Shown one piece after another: positions 12,301 to 22,439 of a stretch of 64,000 bases of DNA. Source of the DNA: Apiotrichum sp. Y4204 (lineage: Eukaryota; Basidiomycota; Tremellomycetes; Trichosporonales; Trichosporonaceae); the NCBI GenBank assembly GCA_025531455.1, contig JAMYHL010000001.1:1054001-1118000 (forward strand), in the 5' to 3' direction. Position 1 is the stretch's first letter; each line of letters starts with the position of its first letter. The notes under the pieces were generated by a model. The model was not told the DNA's origin and did not search any database. It saw only the letters and a list, made by a program, of their open reading frames with translations. A program made the translations under genes and the position numbers.

Positions 12301-12490
12301 TTTCGGCACGCCAATGAACATTGTCAGTCACCGGCTGCGTGATCTGGCGGAGATGACATTGTTGGCCCTTGACATACTTCCTGACCCCAAAGTTGAATGT
12401 GACAGTGTGAACGAGGGTGAGTGGGAGGAGCAGAGTACTGATACTCGTGCCGTCGGCGTTGACAACTCGAATCCTTCTCTTTCTGACAGA

Positions 12491-12575
12491 TCAGATCTGT
12501 AGGTCGTAGATCGGTAGGTCCGTAGATCCGTAGATCCGAAGATCCGAAGATCGCAAGATCTTTGATCCACGCAAT
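12491..12575 (+). repeat. Degenerate tandem repeat, GTAGATCCG-type
   Basis: Roughly eight imperfect copies of a 9-10 bp unit (GTAGATCCG, GAAGATCC, GTAGGTCC and similar), each with a GATC or GGTC core. No gene overlaps it with confidence. Confidence 0.75.
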
Positions 12576-13849
12576 CGATGCCGTCTATCATTGACAGGAT
12601 CCAGGTAAAGAGAGAGGATGCTTGCAGCTCGCCGCCCTTCAGTCCTGCATTGCCTACAGAGCATACAGCAATGTACAGCTACACAGTGGAGACGACAAAG
12701 CCCCCCAAATAGCACGCGAAACGTTCAGAGGAGTGTTGGTTGTGTGTGACCGGGTGGACTCTCCGCGGTCCACCCGTTCTTCCGGGCCGCTACTTAATTC
12801 GCGAAAGGACTGAGAGGAGACATTCACAGTGGAGACATCCATCCGTCTTGGCGCAAAGAGTCGCCGAGTCACGAACGGCGAGACACAAACGGCGAGACAC
12901 GGACGGCGAGTCCGAGTGCCCGAACGTTGGAATCCTGAGGTCCATCGTCAGGCTGTGCCCGGAGGCGTTTGTGTAGCGCAGTGGATTGTTAAGCCTGTAG
13001 ACGACGCGTCGACGCGTCCAAGTAGGACAGTATTCTGGGCAGGAGCCAAGAAGAAGAGCACAAGAAGAGAGAGGAGCTGCTTGGAAGTTCTTGGCCGGCT
13101 TGGCTATGCCGTGCCATTGTCCCCCCAAGGCCCCCCACAAACCACGGCCCCCGCAGCAGGACACAGCAGGACGCCACAACGCGCAGACAGAGAGAGGAAA
13201 TCTGAAACCAGCCGCGCGCCGAAATGCTATCCTTTTAGAAGACGATCTGCCCCCGCGAATCCTCTCCTTTCGTGCCTTGATCACCGCGCTAGTCCAGGAT
13301 CCAGCGATCCAGAATATCAGGGTCTGAGCGTCTCGTGTCGACGCGTTCCAAGCATTCCAAGACGAGGCCCACAGTACCAGGACCACAGTCCTGCGAGTGC
13401 AATACAGCTTCCACACCGCTTTCCAGCACCTGGTGCCTTTGAGCCAGGATGCTCGAATAGATATGAGCAGGGTTGGGCCTCTGTATCCCTCTAATAAGCC
13501 CTTACTGCGCGTGCATGTGTAACGCGAATGGTCCTTTGGCATGGGTGTGCACCGTGAGGGATCGGCCACATCGGGAACAGGCTGCACAGGGCGTACAGGG
13601 ACCGCACGGTGGCAAAGGATCCGGGACGGGACAAAGACCCAGGAGAGGGAGCGGAGACGCAGAGCAATCTGCATTGCCGAGCCCTGATGAGGCGGTATGG
13701 GGGGCGCAGACCTGAGACATCCCCTCTTGTCTCTTCTCCACACACACACACACATTGTACACATTATGGCCATCCATCCTCTTCCACCTCTTGGCCTCTT
13801 GTCTCTTGGAGGCTTGACGCACGGGGCGATGCCGAGGACAGAACAGGGA

Positions 13850-13864
13850 GGGGGGGGGGGGGGG
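13850..13864 (+). repeat. Poly(G) run, 15 nt
   Basis: Fifteen consecutive G preceded by GGGA, about 390 bp upstream of the GH16 start codon. Confidence 0.8.
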
Positions 13865-14253
13865 CACACTGTTCTTCTCCTCTTGTCTCAAGCTCTCCAG
13901 AGGTCTTGTGCTCTTGGCTGTAGAGCTGCAGAGGGTGTATTCCTGTCTGTCAGCATTGCCATCGTTGTCGCCGCCGCCGTCGACGCTGCCCGTGGGCCTC
14001 CCGGCCACACCCCCCCGCTCCCCGTCGTCCCTAGTCCCCCACGCCGTCAGAGTTGCGGTGCTCAGCATCTCGTTCTAACATTGCTTCATCTCTCATCTGT
14101 CCTTTAATTACTGCTCACGTCGAACGGCGACCTTTCTCTTCGTCCTCCGACACCGCACTACGCTCGTTAATAACGCACGCTCACTTGTCCACTTTTTTTT
14201 CGCTCACCCCCATTCTTCCCCGCCATCACCACCGCCCCATCCCCTCTTCCACA

Positions 14254-15817
14254 ATGAGGCAATCGACCACAACCGCGCTCCTTGTCGGAGTGCTCGCCGC
14301 CCTCGTCCCCCTCGCCCACGCCGAGACCAAGTGCGATGCCACCACCAAGTGCCCCTCGAACGCCCCCTGCTGCTCGCCCTTTGGATACTGCAACACTGGC
14401 AACTTCTGTCTCGGCGGCTGCCAGCCCCTGTGTGCGTACGATGGAGGGCTGGACTGTGCCGCGAGCTGTCGGTCGTTGGTAACCGTCAACGAGTGCTTCC
14501 AGCAGTCACCCAGGCGCTCGACCATAATCACATTACGAGAACACCAGCTGACAGAACCACAGACTCGTTCAAGGAGAGCTCGTGTGCCCCGCTTCCCGTG
14601 TGCAAGGACATGACCACCAACTTCAGCGACCTTAGCCGCGTCCTTACCAATGGCACAAAATACAACGGCAACGCGTCCGCCTGGGACTGGGTCGGTGAGT
14701 GTTATGACGAGCTTTTGCCCGTGCAACGACTGGAGCACCTCGTGGCGTGTGGCGACTGCTACTCTCATCTCGTTTGATTCGACCACTAACATCAACAGTT
14801 GAGAAGGGCACCCTCGAGGCCGACCCGGAGGGCAACGGCGCCCGCCTCACTCTTACGCAGGAGCACGGCGGCACCCTCCTCTCGTCGACCCGTTACGTGC
14901 ACTACGGTCAGATCGACTTTGACATGCGTGAGTGGCAATAGCGTGCCTGTCTGTCCCCCATTCGCCAATGTCTCGTGTCCCCGCACCCCAATGGCGAGGA
15001 ACAAAGAGACCACCTTGTGGTGCATGGAAGTGGCCGGGACCCACAGGTCCACCTGTTCTGACCTGACAACAATGCTGACACGACCAGAGGCAAGCAGGTG
15101 GGGCGGTGTCGTCTCGGCGGCCATCACCATGTCGAACGTCAAAGACGAGATTGACTGGGAGTGGCCCGGAGACGCTGTCACCGAGGGCCAGACCAACTTC
15201 TTCTTCCTCGGTATTGCAAACTACTCGGCCACTGACGGCGCGACGCACGGCAACTTCTCTGACATCTCGCGCAACTTCCACACCTGGAGCTTCAACTGGC
15301 AGGAGGATTACCTCGAGTGGCTCGTCGACGGCAAGGTCATCCGCACTGTCTACAAGAACCAGACCCTCGACGCGGTCACCGGCCAGCCGTGAGTCAATGA
15401 AGCGGGTGGAGTCGCTAACATTGCAGCAAGTACCCTTCTACCCCGTCGCGTGTCCAGATTTCCATATGGCCCGCCGGTATCGACGGTACTCCTGAGGGCA
15501 CTGTCAAGTGGGCTGGTGGCATGATCGACTGGTCAAACGAGGACTACGTTACCAACGGCTACTTCCACAACACCATTCGCAGCGTTACCATCAAGTGTGC
15601 CGACTCGCAGCAGGCGGTTGACTCTGGTGTCACTGGCATCACTGGTTACGAGTTTTCTGGCAACGACACCAACGACGTCCCTATCATCAAGTTCACCAAC
15701 CGCAGCACGGTCCCCGGCAGCGGTGCCCTCCGCTCCATTGGCGCCGGTGCTGGCCTTGCGGGCGTTTTCCTCGCCGCGGCCGTCGCTGTCGTCCCCTCCC
15801 TTATGACCCTCTTCTAG
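14254..15817 (+). CDS. GPI-anchored GH16 cell-wall glycosidase (Crh-like transglycosylase)
   Basis: Probably a chitin-glucan crosslinking transglycosylase of the fungal wall. The start (CCACAATG) opens a signal peptide (ALLVGVLAALVPLAHA). A Cys-rich module follows (CPSNAPCC, FGYCNTGNFCLGGC), then the GH16 fold. The catalytic motif DEIDWEWPGD carries the paired Glu and Asp of the ExDxE signature. Later comes the conserved FNWQEDYLEWLVDGKVIRT, then a Ser/Thr stretch and a hydrophobic C-terminus typical of a GPI signal. Later exons are clear: to 14694, 14799-14927, 15088-15388 and 15427-15817. The first intron (about 14470-14562) has no donor and acceptor of matching phase that I can fix, so its borders are uncertain. 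Close to Crh1/Crh2 family proteins; which member is not decidable here. Confidence 0.88.
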
Positions 15818-17129
15818 GCGTTTTCGACTCGTCGAGCCTTTTGATACCAACTCCTGCTATTCGCGCTTGATACCTGTGATCTCGTGGTCACTCACCTACC
15901 TATAAGCGGGTCGGTCCCTTGCCACCTTGCACCATTTTGTACCCTCACGTCCTCACTGCACGCCTTTGGTTTTCTGGCACCAATGCACATTCTGGCATTC
16001 TTGTGACTTGTTCCTGTGGAGATTCGGATGCGGACGGGGAACAACATTGCTCGACAATGTTCCAACAGAGCAGAGCAGAATAGAGTAGAGCAGTGCAGTA
16101 CGGGGCAGAACAGAACAGAACGAACAGAAGGCCTACGGGGCTCAGAGCTAAACAGACTGAACAGACAAGGTGCAGGAATGAGGCGTCAATGGCGTGTCCG
16201 AATCTAGCCGCCGATCGGGCAATGTCAGCCATACGCAGCACCCAGTCTCAGCCATACGTTGCTGGCCATTGCTGGAATTGCGCATGTGTTGGCTGTTTCA
16301 ATGCAGCTCGCAAAAGGGTGAGCTTTCGCTAAGCCATGCATATGCTTGCGTCTGCGTGTGCGAGGGCTACCCACCTAGCGTCCACGACATCCCCGCCGTC
16401 CCTGCCAGAGGCAAGCGTCACGCCTGACGGATCAAATGGCAGATGGCCGGATCGCGGCCTGCGCGCGGCGCGCGGCGCGCGGCTCGCGGATGGCCAGACA
16501 TCTGCACGCGGAAAACTGCGTTTGCCCTGCCCTGCCCGCTGCCCGCTGCTCTGGACCTTTTCTGCGCGTGACTGCTTGACAGCTTGCAGCTTGCATGCTT
16601 TCAGCTTGCGAGGCCCGACTCCTGCCGCCTCCGATTCCAGCAGTTTCGCACGGAGACTTGACACGAGGCGTTCTGGAACAGATGTGTCGAACAAAGATCA
16701 AAGAAAGATGGTCCCAGATCCCAGCTGCATCTCTATCGTGCAGTCCGGTGTCCAGTGTCGGGAATGGTGTTGCAAGCGGCTTGCCGGTATGCATAGCAGC
16801 TGCAGCAGAGGAGGGGGAGGGGCAGAGTGCGTAATGAAAAGTTGGATGAGCTTGTTCTGGCTGTCCTGGCAGCGTGGGAATCGTTTTCGTGCCTTTTGGG
16901 TGGGTTGTGAAAGGTTGATAGCCGGTCTGGATCATCGGTCTGGATCATGCTCTTCTTTTCGCCACTGCTGTTGTTGCTGCTGCTGTTGCTGCTTTTTTAT
17001 TACATCAACAAAACCGACGTCTGCGATCCCATTGCAGTTCATCGCATCTCTCCATCTCTCCATCTCTCCATCTCTCATCTTTCTACTCTCCATCGCCCAC
17101 ACCCCACGCAAACGCAGTGTCTGCATGAC
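15818..17129. other. Intergenic, no gene seen
   Basis: 3' flank of the GH16 gene and promoter of the hydrolase gene. It contains an AGAGCAGA/AGAACAGA microsatellite-like stretch (about 16062-16130), a GCGCGCGGC cluster near 16460-16480, and a pyrimidine-rich leader with repeated CATCTCTC (17041-17088). The long open frames across it have no coherent exon structure. Confidence 0.55.
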
Positions 17130-19477
17130 ATGCCGACAACTGCCCCCGCCGTCAACCTCGCCCTCGCCGCCTGCGGCGTCATCATCTTCGCCGCCGGCGC
17201 CGCGACTGTTGCATGGGCACTCCTCTCGTTCGGTAAGTCGCGCTGGCGGTGGTGGGGGTGGGTGAGCTGGAGAATCGAGCAGTAAGGAATCTGCGCCGCG
17301 CTGCACTCCCTTCCGTTGTGTCGCGTTGCGTTGCGTTGTGTTGCGTTGTTCCGTTTTGTGTTGCTCCCTTGTTGTCAACAAGAGTGGCGACGCATGCCGC
17401 GCGGTCCTTTCTCACGCGCCCAAACTCTTGCGCCCAGATACCCGCACACCCATGCACCCCTGCACAGTGCTCGCCACCCGCTATCTCCCTACTGACACCC
17501 AGTCCCCGTCGTGAACCTCATCGCGATCCCTTCGCTCGTCGGCAGTATCCTCCGTAAGTCATGTCAAGTGTTGTTGGGAGACGGCGACCGAAGTGCGATA
17601 TCGTGGCTCCTGCATCGGGCGGTACCGCGAACCGCCATCTGACCGGGGTTCCTCTTAGGATCCCAGGCCTGTGTCGCGTATTATTGTCTTCCTGGAGTTC
17701 ACATGTTCATGCTCGCTTGGTCTCGTGCCCTGCTCACGCGCTCACACTGCAGTACTCGTCCACGCGCTGCCCTTTGCCGCGTACCTGCTTCTCGCACAGA
17801 CCGACGCGCCAAAACATTCCGGCACCCTCTTCCTCCCCTTTAGTCCGGGTATGTGTTGCCAGCCGGAGAGTCATTGTCTTCGGAGTATCGGAATATGCCA
17901 GTACACGCTCCGAGCTATCGGAGCTGGTGATCTCGTGACTCCAGTCGAAGAGTGACTGGCATTCTTCCCTGTTCACCACTGACTCCTCAGCACGGCATCT
18001 CGGGCTTCTCGTCGCTGTCATTTACTATGGCTTCTACGTTGTCACCACCACACCGGCCTTTATTGCCGCCATAGTCCGTACCGTCGCACGCCTGTGGAAC
18101 ACTCCCGATCCTGAGGGCCCCCGCAAGGCCTCGTGGCGGACCCCATGGTGGGAGCGGTTTGCGAAGTGAGTATATGTCTGCTGTCGGGAGATTGAACACC
18201 AGCTGATAGCCAGCCTCGGCGTGCAATACCAGTATCCGCGCAACCCGCGAGCCTGCAAGCTTGACATCTACAAGCCGTACCAAACCGACAGCCCGGTCAG
18301 CAAGGAACCAAGTTTGAAGGATCTCTCCCCGCCGCTCTCTCCCGTGTCGTCGGTGGTCACACTACCCGATGTCGATCCGGGAAGTGCCAGCCGCATAGAC
18401 ATGGATGAGTTCCCGACCACCGTCTGGAACCAGCAGTTGCCCGGCAGCCCTCTCGAGTCGCCTACGAACGTCGACGAGAACCTGCGTCCCGTCGTCGTCT
18501 TCCTATACGACATTGGTGCCATGGGCCCGATCACGCCGCGGCGGTGGATGTTTTCGTTGCTCGGTCTCAAGTTCGCGGAGCAGGGATACGGTGAGTCCAT
18601 TTGGGCGTGTTTTGGTGTGTAGACGCTCATCTCAGTCACCGTCGTTCCCGACATCACCGTCTACCCGGCTGGGCAGATTGAGGACATGGTTGCTGATGTG
18701 CGCAATGTTCTCGCCTGGGTGTCCAAGGAGATCCGAGCGTATGGGGGCAACCCGTCCCAGATCTATCTCTGCGGCCACGGCCTCGGCGCGCACCTCGGAA
18801 TGTACACACTCGCGCAGGACGCCGTCGTCCACTCTCGCAACCGCCTCGAGATCCACAACGCCGCCTCGCACTGGAGCCATCTCGGCGGATCGTCCGAGCA
18901 GACCCCTCCCGTTCGTGACATCCCGAATGGGCTACGGACGTTGCGGATCTATGCCCCCGAAGTGGAGATTCCGCCAGTCCGCGGTGTTATCCTGTGAGTA
19001 TTTGAACAGGTGCTCTGGTCCTAACATTGCAGTCTCTCCCCAGTGGCCGACGTCATCAAGCAGGTACGGCATGAAGCGAAATGTTGGCTCGAGCATGTGT
19101 CGCCCTTGCGGCGCGCTCTCGGAAGTTCTCAGACGCGCTGCATGCGCCACTCGCTGGGCCACATTTTGTTTGCCGCCAGGAACATTGTGGACGTCGACTG
19201 TCTCCCCGATCAGGTCCTGATTGTGCATGGCGGGAACGACAAGCTCGTTCCTGCCTGGCAGGCTGTCTGGCTTGCCGATTTGCTCAAGGGCCTCGATGTT
19301 TCCACGGTCATGCGCCAGTATGCGCGTCTCGGCCACTTTGATGTTATTACGAGCATGATGGCCGGTCTGGAGTCGAAGAATACCGCGTGGCTCCTCCACG
19401 ATAGTGAGTAGCATATCCGCCAGGAGAGTGTCACTAACACCTCAGTCCGCACCTTTATTACCGACACGCAGTCCTAA
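17130..19477 (+). CDS. Membrane-anchored alpha/beta-hydrolase-fold protein, nucleophile Ser replaced by Gly
   Basis: Eight exons (17130-17232, 17503-17553, 17753-17848, 17991-18165, 18214-18590, 18636-18993, 19033-19403, 19446-19477) give 520 residues. The N-terminal ~130 residues form several membrane spans (LALAACGVIIFAAGAATVAWALL, then LPFAAYLLLA and VAVIYYGFYVVTTTPAFIAAIV). The remainder is an alpha/beta-hydrolase resembling isoprenylcysteine methylesterase and kynurenine-formamidase-like proteins (PDITVYPAGQIEDMVADVRNVLAWV, YGGNPSQIYLCGHGLGAH). The nucleophile elbow reads G-H-G-L-G at about residues 314-318, with Gly where Ser is expected. The Asp (HGGNDKLVP, about 456) and His (LGHFDV, about 488) positions look intact. 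It may be a pseudo-enzyme or use another residue. Substrate unknown; probably an internal membrane protein. Confidence 0.8.
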
Positions 19478-19733
19478 CGATCACCCTGTCCCGCGTTCCC
19501 TCCTCTGCATGGTTGTCCACTTGTTCCACTACTCGCACCCTCCACCAGAACCACCGAACTGCTTGTGATACCTACTATGTAATTCTAGACTGTCATTCTG
19601 GAAGAATGACCATGTGCACACTGTGAATTATGTCCAAACGAAAGTGACCGCGGTGCTGTTGCGAACGACGTCCAGTCAGTGACAGGCTGTGCCACTGCCC
19701 AGGCTCAGCCATGCTCTACATCAATTCTACGTT

Positions 19734-20384
19734 TTATGCAGAGTACCGTAACCGGTCGACGGCGAGCCACGCCTCGTTTCCGCCCTCAAAGCTCCATCCG
19801 ATCGGCCCAAGATCGCACTCGGCACAGATAAGCCACTTGACGCGCTTTCCCTCGCTAAAGCCCGGGAGGTTGGCAGGGAGCACGGTCGCCGTGTCGGGCT
19901 TGGAGAAGCCGATGTTGTCGAACGCGAACGGCGAACCGGCGACGTGCCAGTATGCCGGCCCGGTGGGGGAGAAGGGCGAGCCGTCCTCGGTGGGGAGCTG
20001 TCATCAGTACGTGAGAACCGAGGGGACGATGATCGGGTTCGCCGCCACAGACAGACGATCAGCCGACAAGAGAGCGCCGCTGAGCAACCAACCACAATGG
20101 CAGCTTCAAGCTTGTGTAGATCCAGTTTCCAGCCAACTTACAAGATCACTCTCAGCCTCGACCCACGTCGCGGCGTCCACACCAATAACGACACACGAGC
20201 ACCCTTCACGGGGACAGTACATCTTGCGCGAGTTTGTCCGCGCCTCCCCAGACGAGTTGGTGAGCGAGTCCGGGGCGGTGTCGGCCAGCGCGGCGTGCGA
20301 CACGGTGGAGGGCGGGCTGCGCCGCGAGGCCTGGGACTGGGACTGCAGCGCGGCGAGGATGTCGGCTTGGGAGGGCGCGGACAT
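19734..20384 (-). CDS. DSS4: MSS4/DSS4-like Rab guanine-nucleotide exchange/chaperone protein
   Basis: Two exons (20142-20384 and 19734-19997, a GTAAGT donor and ACAG acceptor) encode 168 residues. Mss4/Dss4 proteins bind nucleotide-free exocytic Rab GTPases such as Sec4 and release GDP. The family features are visible: a zinc pair CPREGC in the first exon, then FAFDNIGFS, then the second pair in LICAECDLGPIGW followed by AWLAVDRLRY at the end. The first ~50 residues are a Ser/Ala-rich extension starting MSAPSQADILAAL. The start was chosen because it is the first ATG and lies about 410 bp from the divergent DCAF4-like gene. Length and motif order fit the family well. The yeast symbol is given by similarity only. 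Confidence 0.85.
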
Positions 20385-20794
20385 GGTTCTGAATGTGGGA
20401 TGGGTGGTGTCGACCTTCGAGTTGTGAGGGCGTCTTGATGACGCGTCGAGGGAATGGAGAATGGCGAGCTCGTTGATGGTTCTAGGTGGAGGACATTAGT
20501 AATGTATGGGTTTCTAATCAAGTATTGTTGACCCAGGCACGACATTAGCTTCTATTGATAATGTATTTGTAATCGCTCCGCTTCTCACACTTTTTTTGCC
20601 ACTCCGTAGCGGCACTTTGTGCTTCTCCGCGCCACCCACCTCACGCTTACATCTCATTTTGCATTCCTTCCATCCCCCGTTCGTCAGTCTCTACACCCTT
20701 CTCGTGCAATCGAGCACCATCACTCTATACGCTTTGTCCACTCTTTCGCTGTCCACTCCTTCTCTGCAACTTCTAGCTTTCTCCCCAGATCACA
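20385..20794. promoter_or_regulatory. Divergent promoter, DSS4-like / DCAF4-like
   Basis: The 410 bp between two divergent start codons. The half next to the plus-strand gene is strongly pyrimidine-rich (TTCTCTGCAACTTCTAGC-like leader), as seen before most start codons in this window. No specific operator was recognised. Confidence 0.55.
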
Positions 20795-22439
20795 ATGTCG
20801 CGCCAGCCGGAGCCGCCGCTGGGCCACCTCCGCGGCATGTACTACGACTATGAGAAGAAGCGCTATTTCCCACTCAACGCGCGGAGTCCGGCACCGGGAA
20901 CGCCGCCGAGCGGTAACGGTAACGGACACGGACACGGAAGGTTGAACTCGAACTCGAACTCGAACTCGAATTCACAGTCACATTCGGCAGGGGCGCAAGC
21001 CGCGGGGCGGGGGGCGAAGCGTAAAGAGAATGGGACGGAACGGGGGGACATGAACGACAGCGAGGTGGTGGCGAGGCGCGTCAAGCGGGCTTTTGGGCGC
21101 AGTCGCAAGCCGGACATTGCGTTGTGCGTGGACTACTTACTGAAAAGCTAGGAGACTGACGGTGCAGGAGAGCAGAGCACTTTCTAAGTAACTCGTCGCT
21201 TCGCCGAATGACACGGTTCTGCGACTGCCAGGGAGAGGTGGTTACTAGCATTCAGGTTGGTGGTGATTGCGGGAAGGTTGTTGTTCCGAAACTCTTTCAT
21301 CCTGCCTTGAGCTCTTGACGTCTTCTCTGCTGCTCCTCACCCACGCTTCTCTAACCCGCAGTCTATTGGAAACGGCGCAACGTGTATGACCACGGACCAC
21401 GGCAAGGTCGTCGCAGAGAGCGGTTCCGACATTCTCTACTACTCTGTCTGCTCCCAAAAGGTAGGAGCTTCCTTCCGCGCGCATTTAGCTCTTACACCAG
21501 CTCCTTGGAATCCACTGCAACGTCATGCGAGGGACATGGCTGTGAGTCCCCCTGTCCTAAATCCACCGATGGTCTTCCCCATGCCGGTATCCCATACCAT
21601 ACATGACGCTAACATCAGTACCGTTTCGAATGGTATTGAGCCGCATATCCATAGCTGGAGGTACGACCTCAGCAACTCCGATTCGCACATCACCGAGCTT
21701 GAGGCCCACAACCTGCCGAACCGCGATGTCTTCGCCATGAGCTCTTTTGATGGCATTACAACGCTGGGTACGTGATGTCTTGTAGAAGCTGCGGTGCTGA
21801 CATCGCAAAGCTGCCTCCAAAGCCCTTTACACCGTAACACTGTCGGAATCGGCCATCTGTTCCTCACGCCGCAAAATGGCATCGGATGCGCTGGCGGTGC
21901 ACCAAACCTCGCGGGATATTGTGTATGCCGGTCTGCGCAATTCGACGGTGGTGGTGGACGATTTTCGCACACCAGGAGACGCGCGTGTCATTCCCTCTTT
22001 GCCTGCAGGAAAAGCCGTGGTGGGCGTCCAGAGACTGAGTGATTCTGCCGTTCCATGGGGACTGGCCGTCAGCGGGATGTTGAACCAGCTCGTCCTCTTC
22101 GACATCCGGTTCCCGAAACAGCCGTTGCTCGAACTCCGGGGCCATGTCAACAACTACCAGAGCGAACTCGGGCTGACGACGACTCCGGACGGCACCGTCC
22201 TCCTCGCCGGCGGCACCGACCGCCGCCTCCGCGCCTGGTCGACCCTCACGGGCGAGCGCCTGCGTCCAGCCGCGGGCCTTCCTCGCAGCCTCCTCGGGAT
22301 GACGTACCCGTACAAGGTGCAACACATAGCGGTCGCCGACGACCTCTCCGTGCGCGTAGCCGCTGCGGGCGACATCTTCCACATCATGGCGAGCGATTCT
22401 CAGCCCGGTATGGGTGCGAAGTGGGTAGACGAGGATTAG
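20795..22439 (+). CDS. DCAF4-like WD40-repeat protein
   Basis: The N-terminus has the DCAF4 signature GMYYDYEKKRYFPL. It is followed by a low-complexity linker (repeated Asn-Ser, then Arg/Lys-rich) and RRVKRAFGR. Exons: 20795-21123; a 44-nt intron; 21168-21255 (FLSNSSLRRMTRFCDCQGEVVTSIQ); then 21362-21460. A middle part ends near 21770 (HSWRYDLSNSDSHITELEAHNLPNRDVF), and the last exon is 21811-22439. WD-like strands are visible (VYAGLRNSTVVVDDFR, LNQLVLFDIRFPKQPL, LAGGTDRRLRAWSTLTGERL). The joint between about 21460 and 21640 could not be placed in phase. DCAF4 proteins are substrate receptors of CUL4-DDB1 ubiquitin ligases; that role here is inferred from similarity. Confidence 0.8.

Larger units (their letters stand above)
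12132..14253. other. Intergenic, repeats and G-runs, no gene seen
   Basis: This lies between the broken cysteine-rich gene and the GH16 gene. It holds a G16 run (12285-12300), a short GTAGATCCG-type repeat (12491-12575), a (CA)7 run (13741-13754) and a G15 run (13850-13864). The last 200 bases before the GH16 start are pyrimidine-rich and look like its leader. A 359-codon open frame on the minus strand (12790-13869) has a very improbable composition and was not accepted. Confidence 0.55.

Noticed and set aside
12790..13869. 359-codon open frame on the minus strand
   Set aside because: Composition is dominated by Trp, Cys, Arg and Ser with no domain-like pattern, and no matching exons or introns surround it. 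It appears to be a chance frame in GC-rich DNA.
16336..17265. 309-codon plus-strand frame upstream of the hydrolase
   Set aside because: It runs through simple repeats (Cys runs, Ser/Pro runs) and overlaps the hydrolase first exon in another frame.
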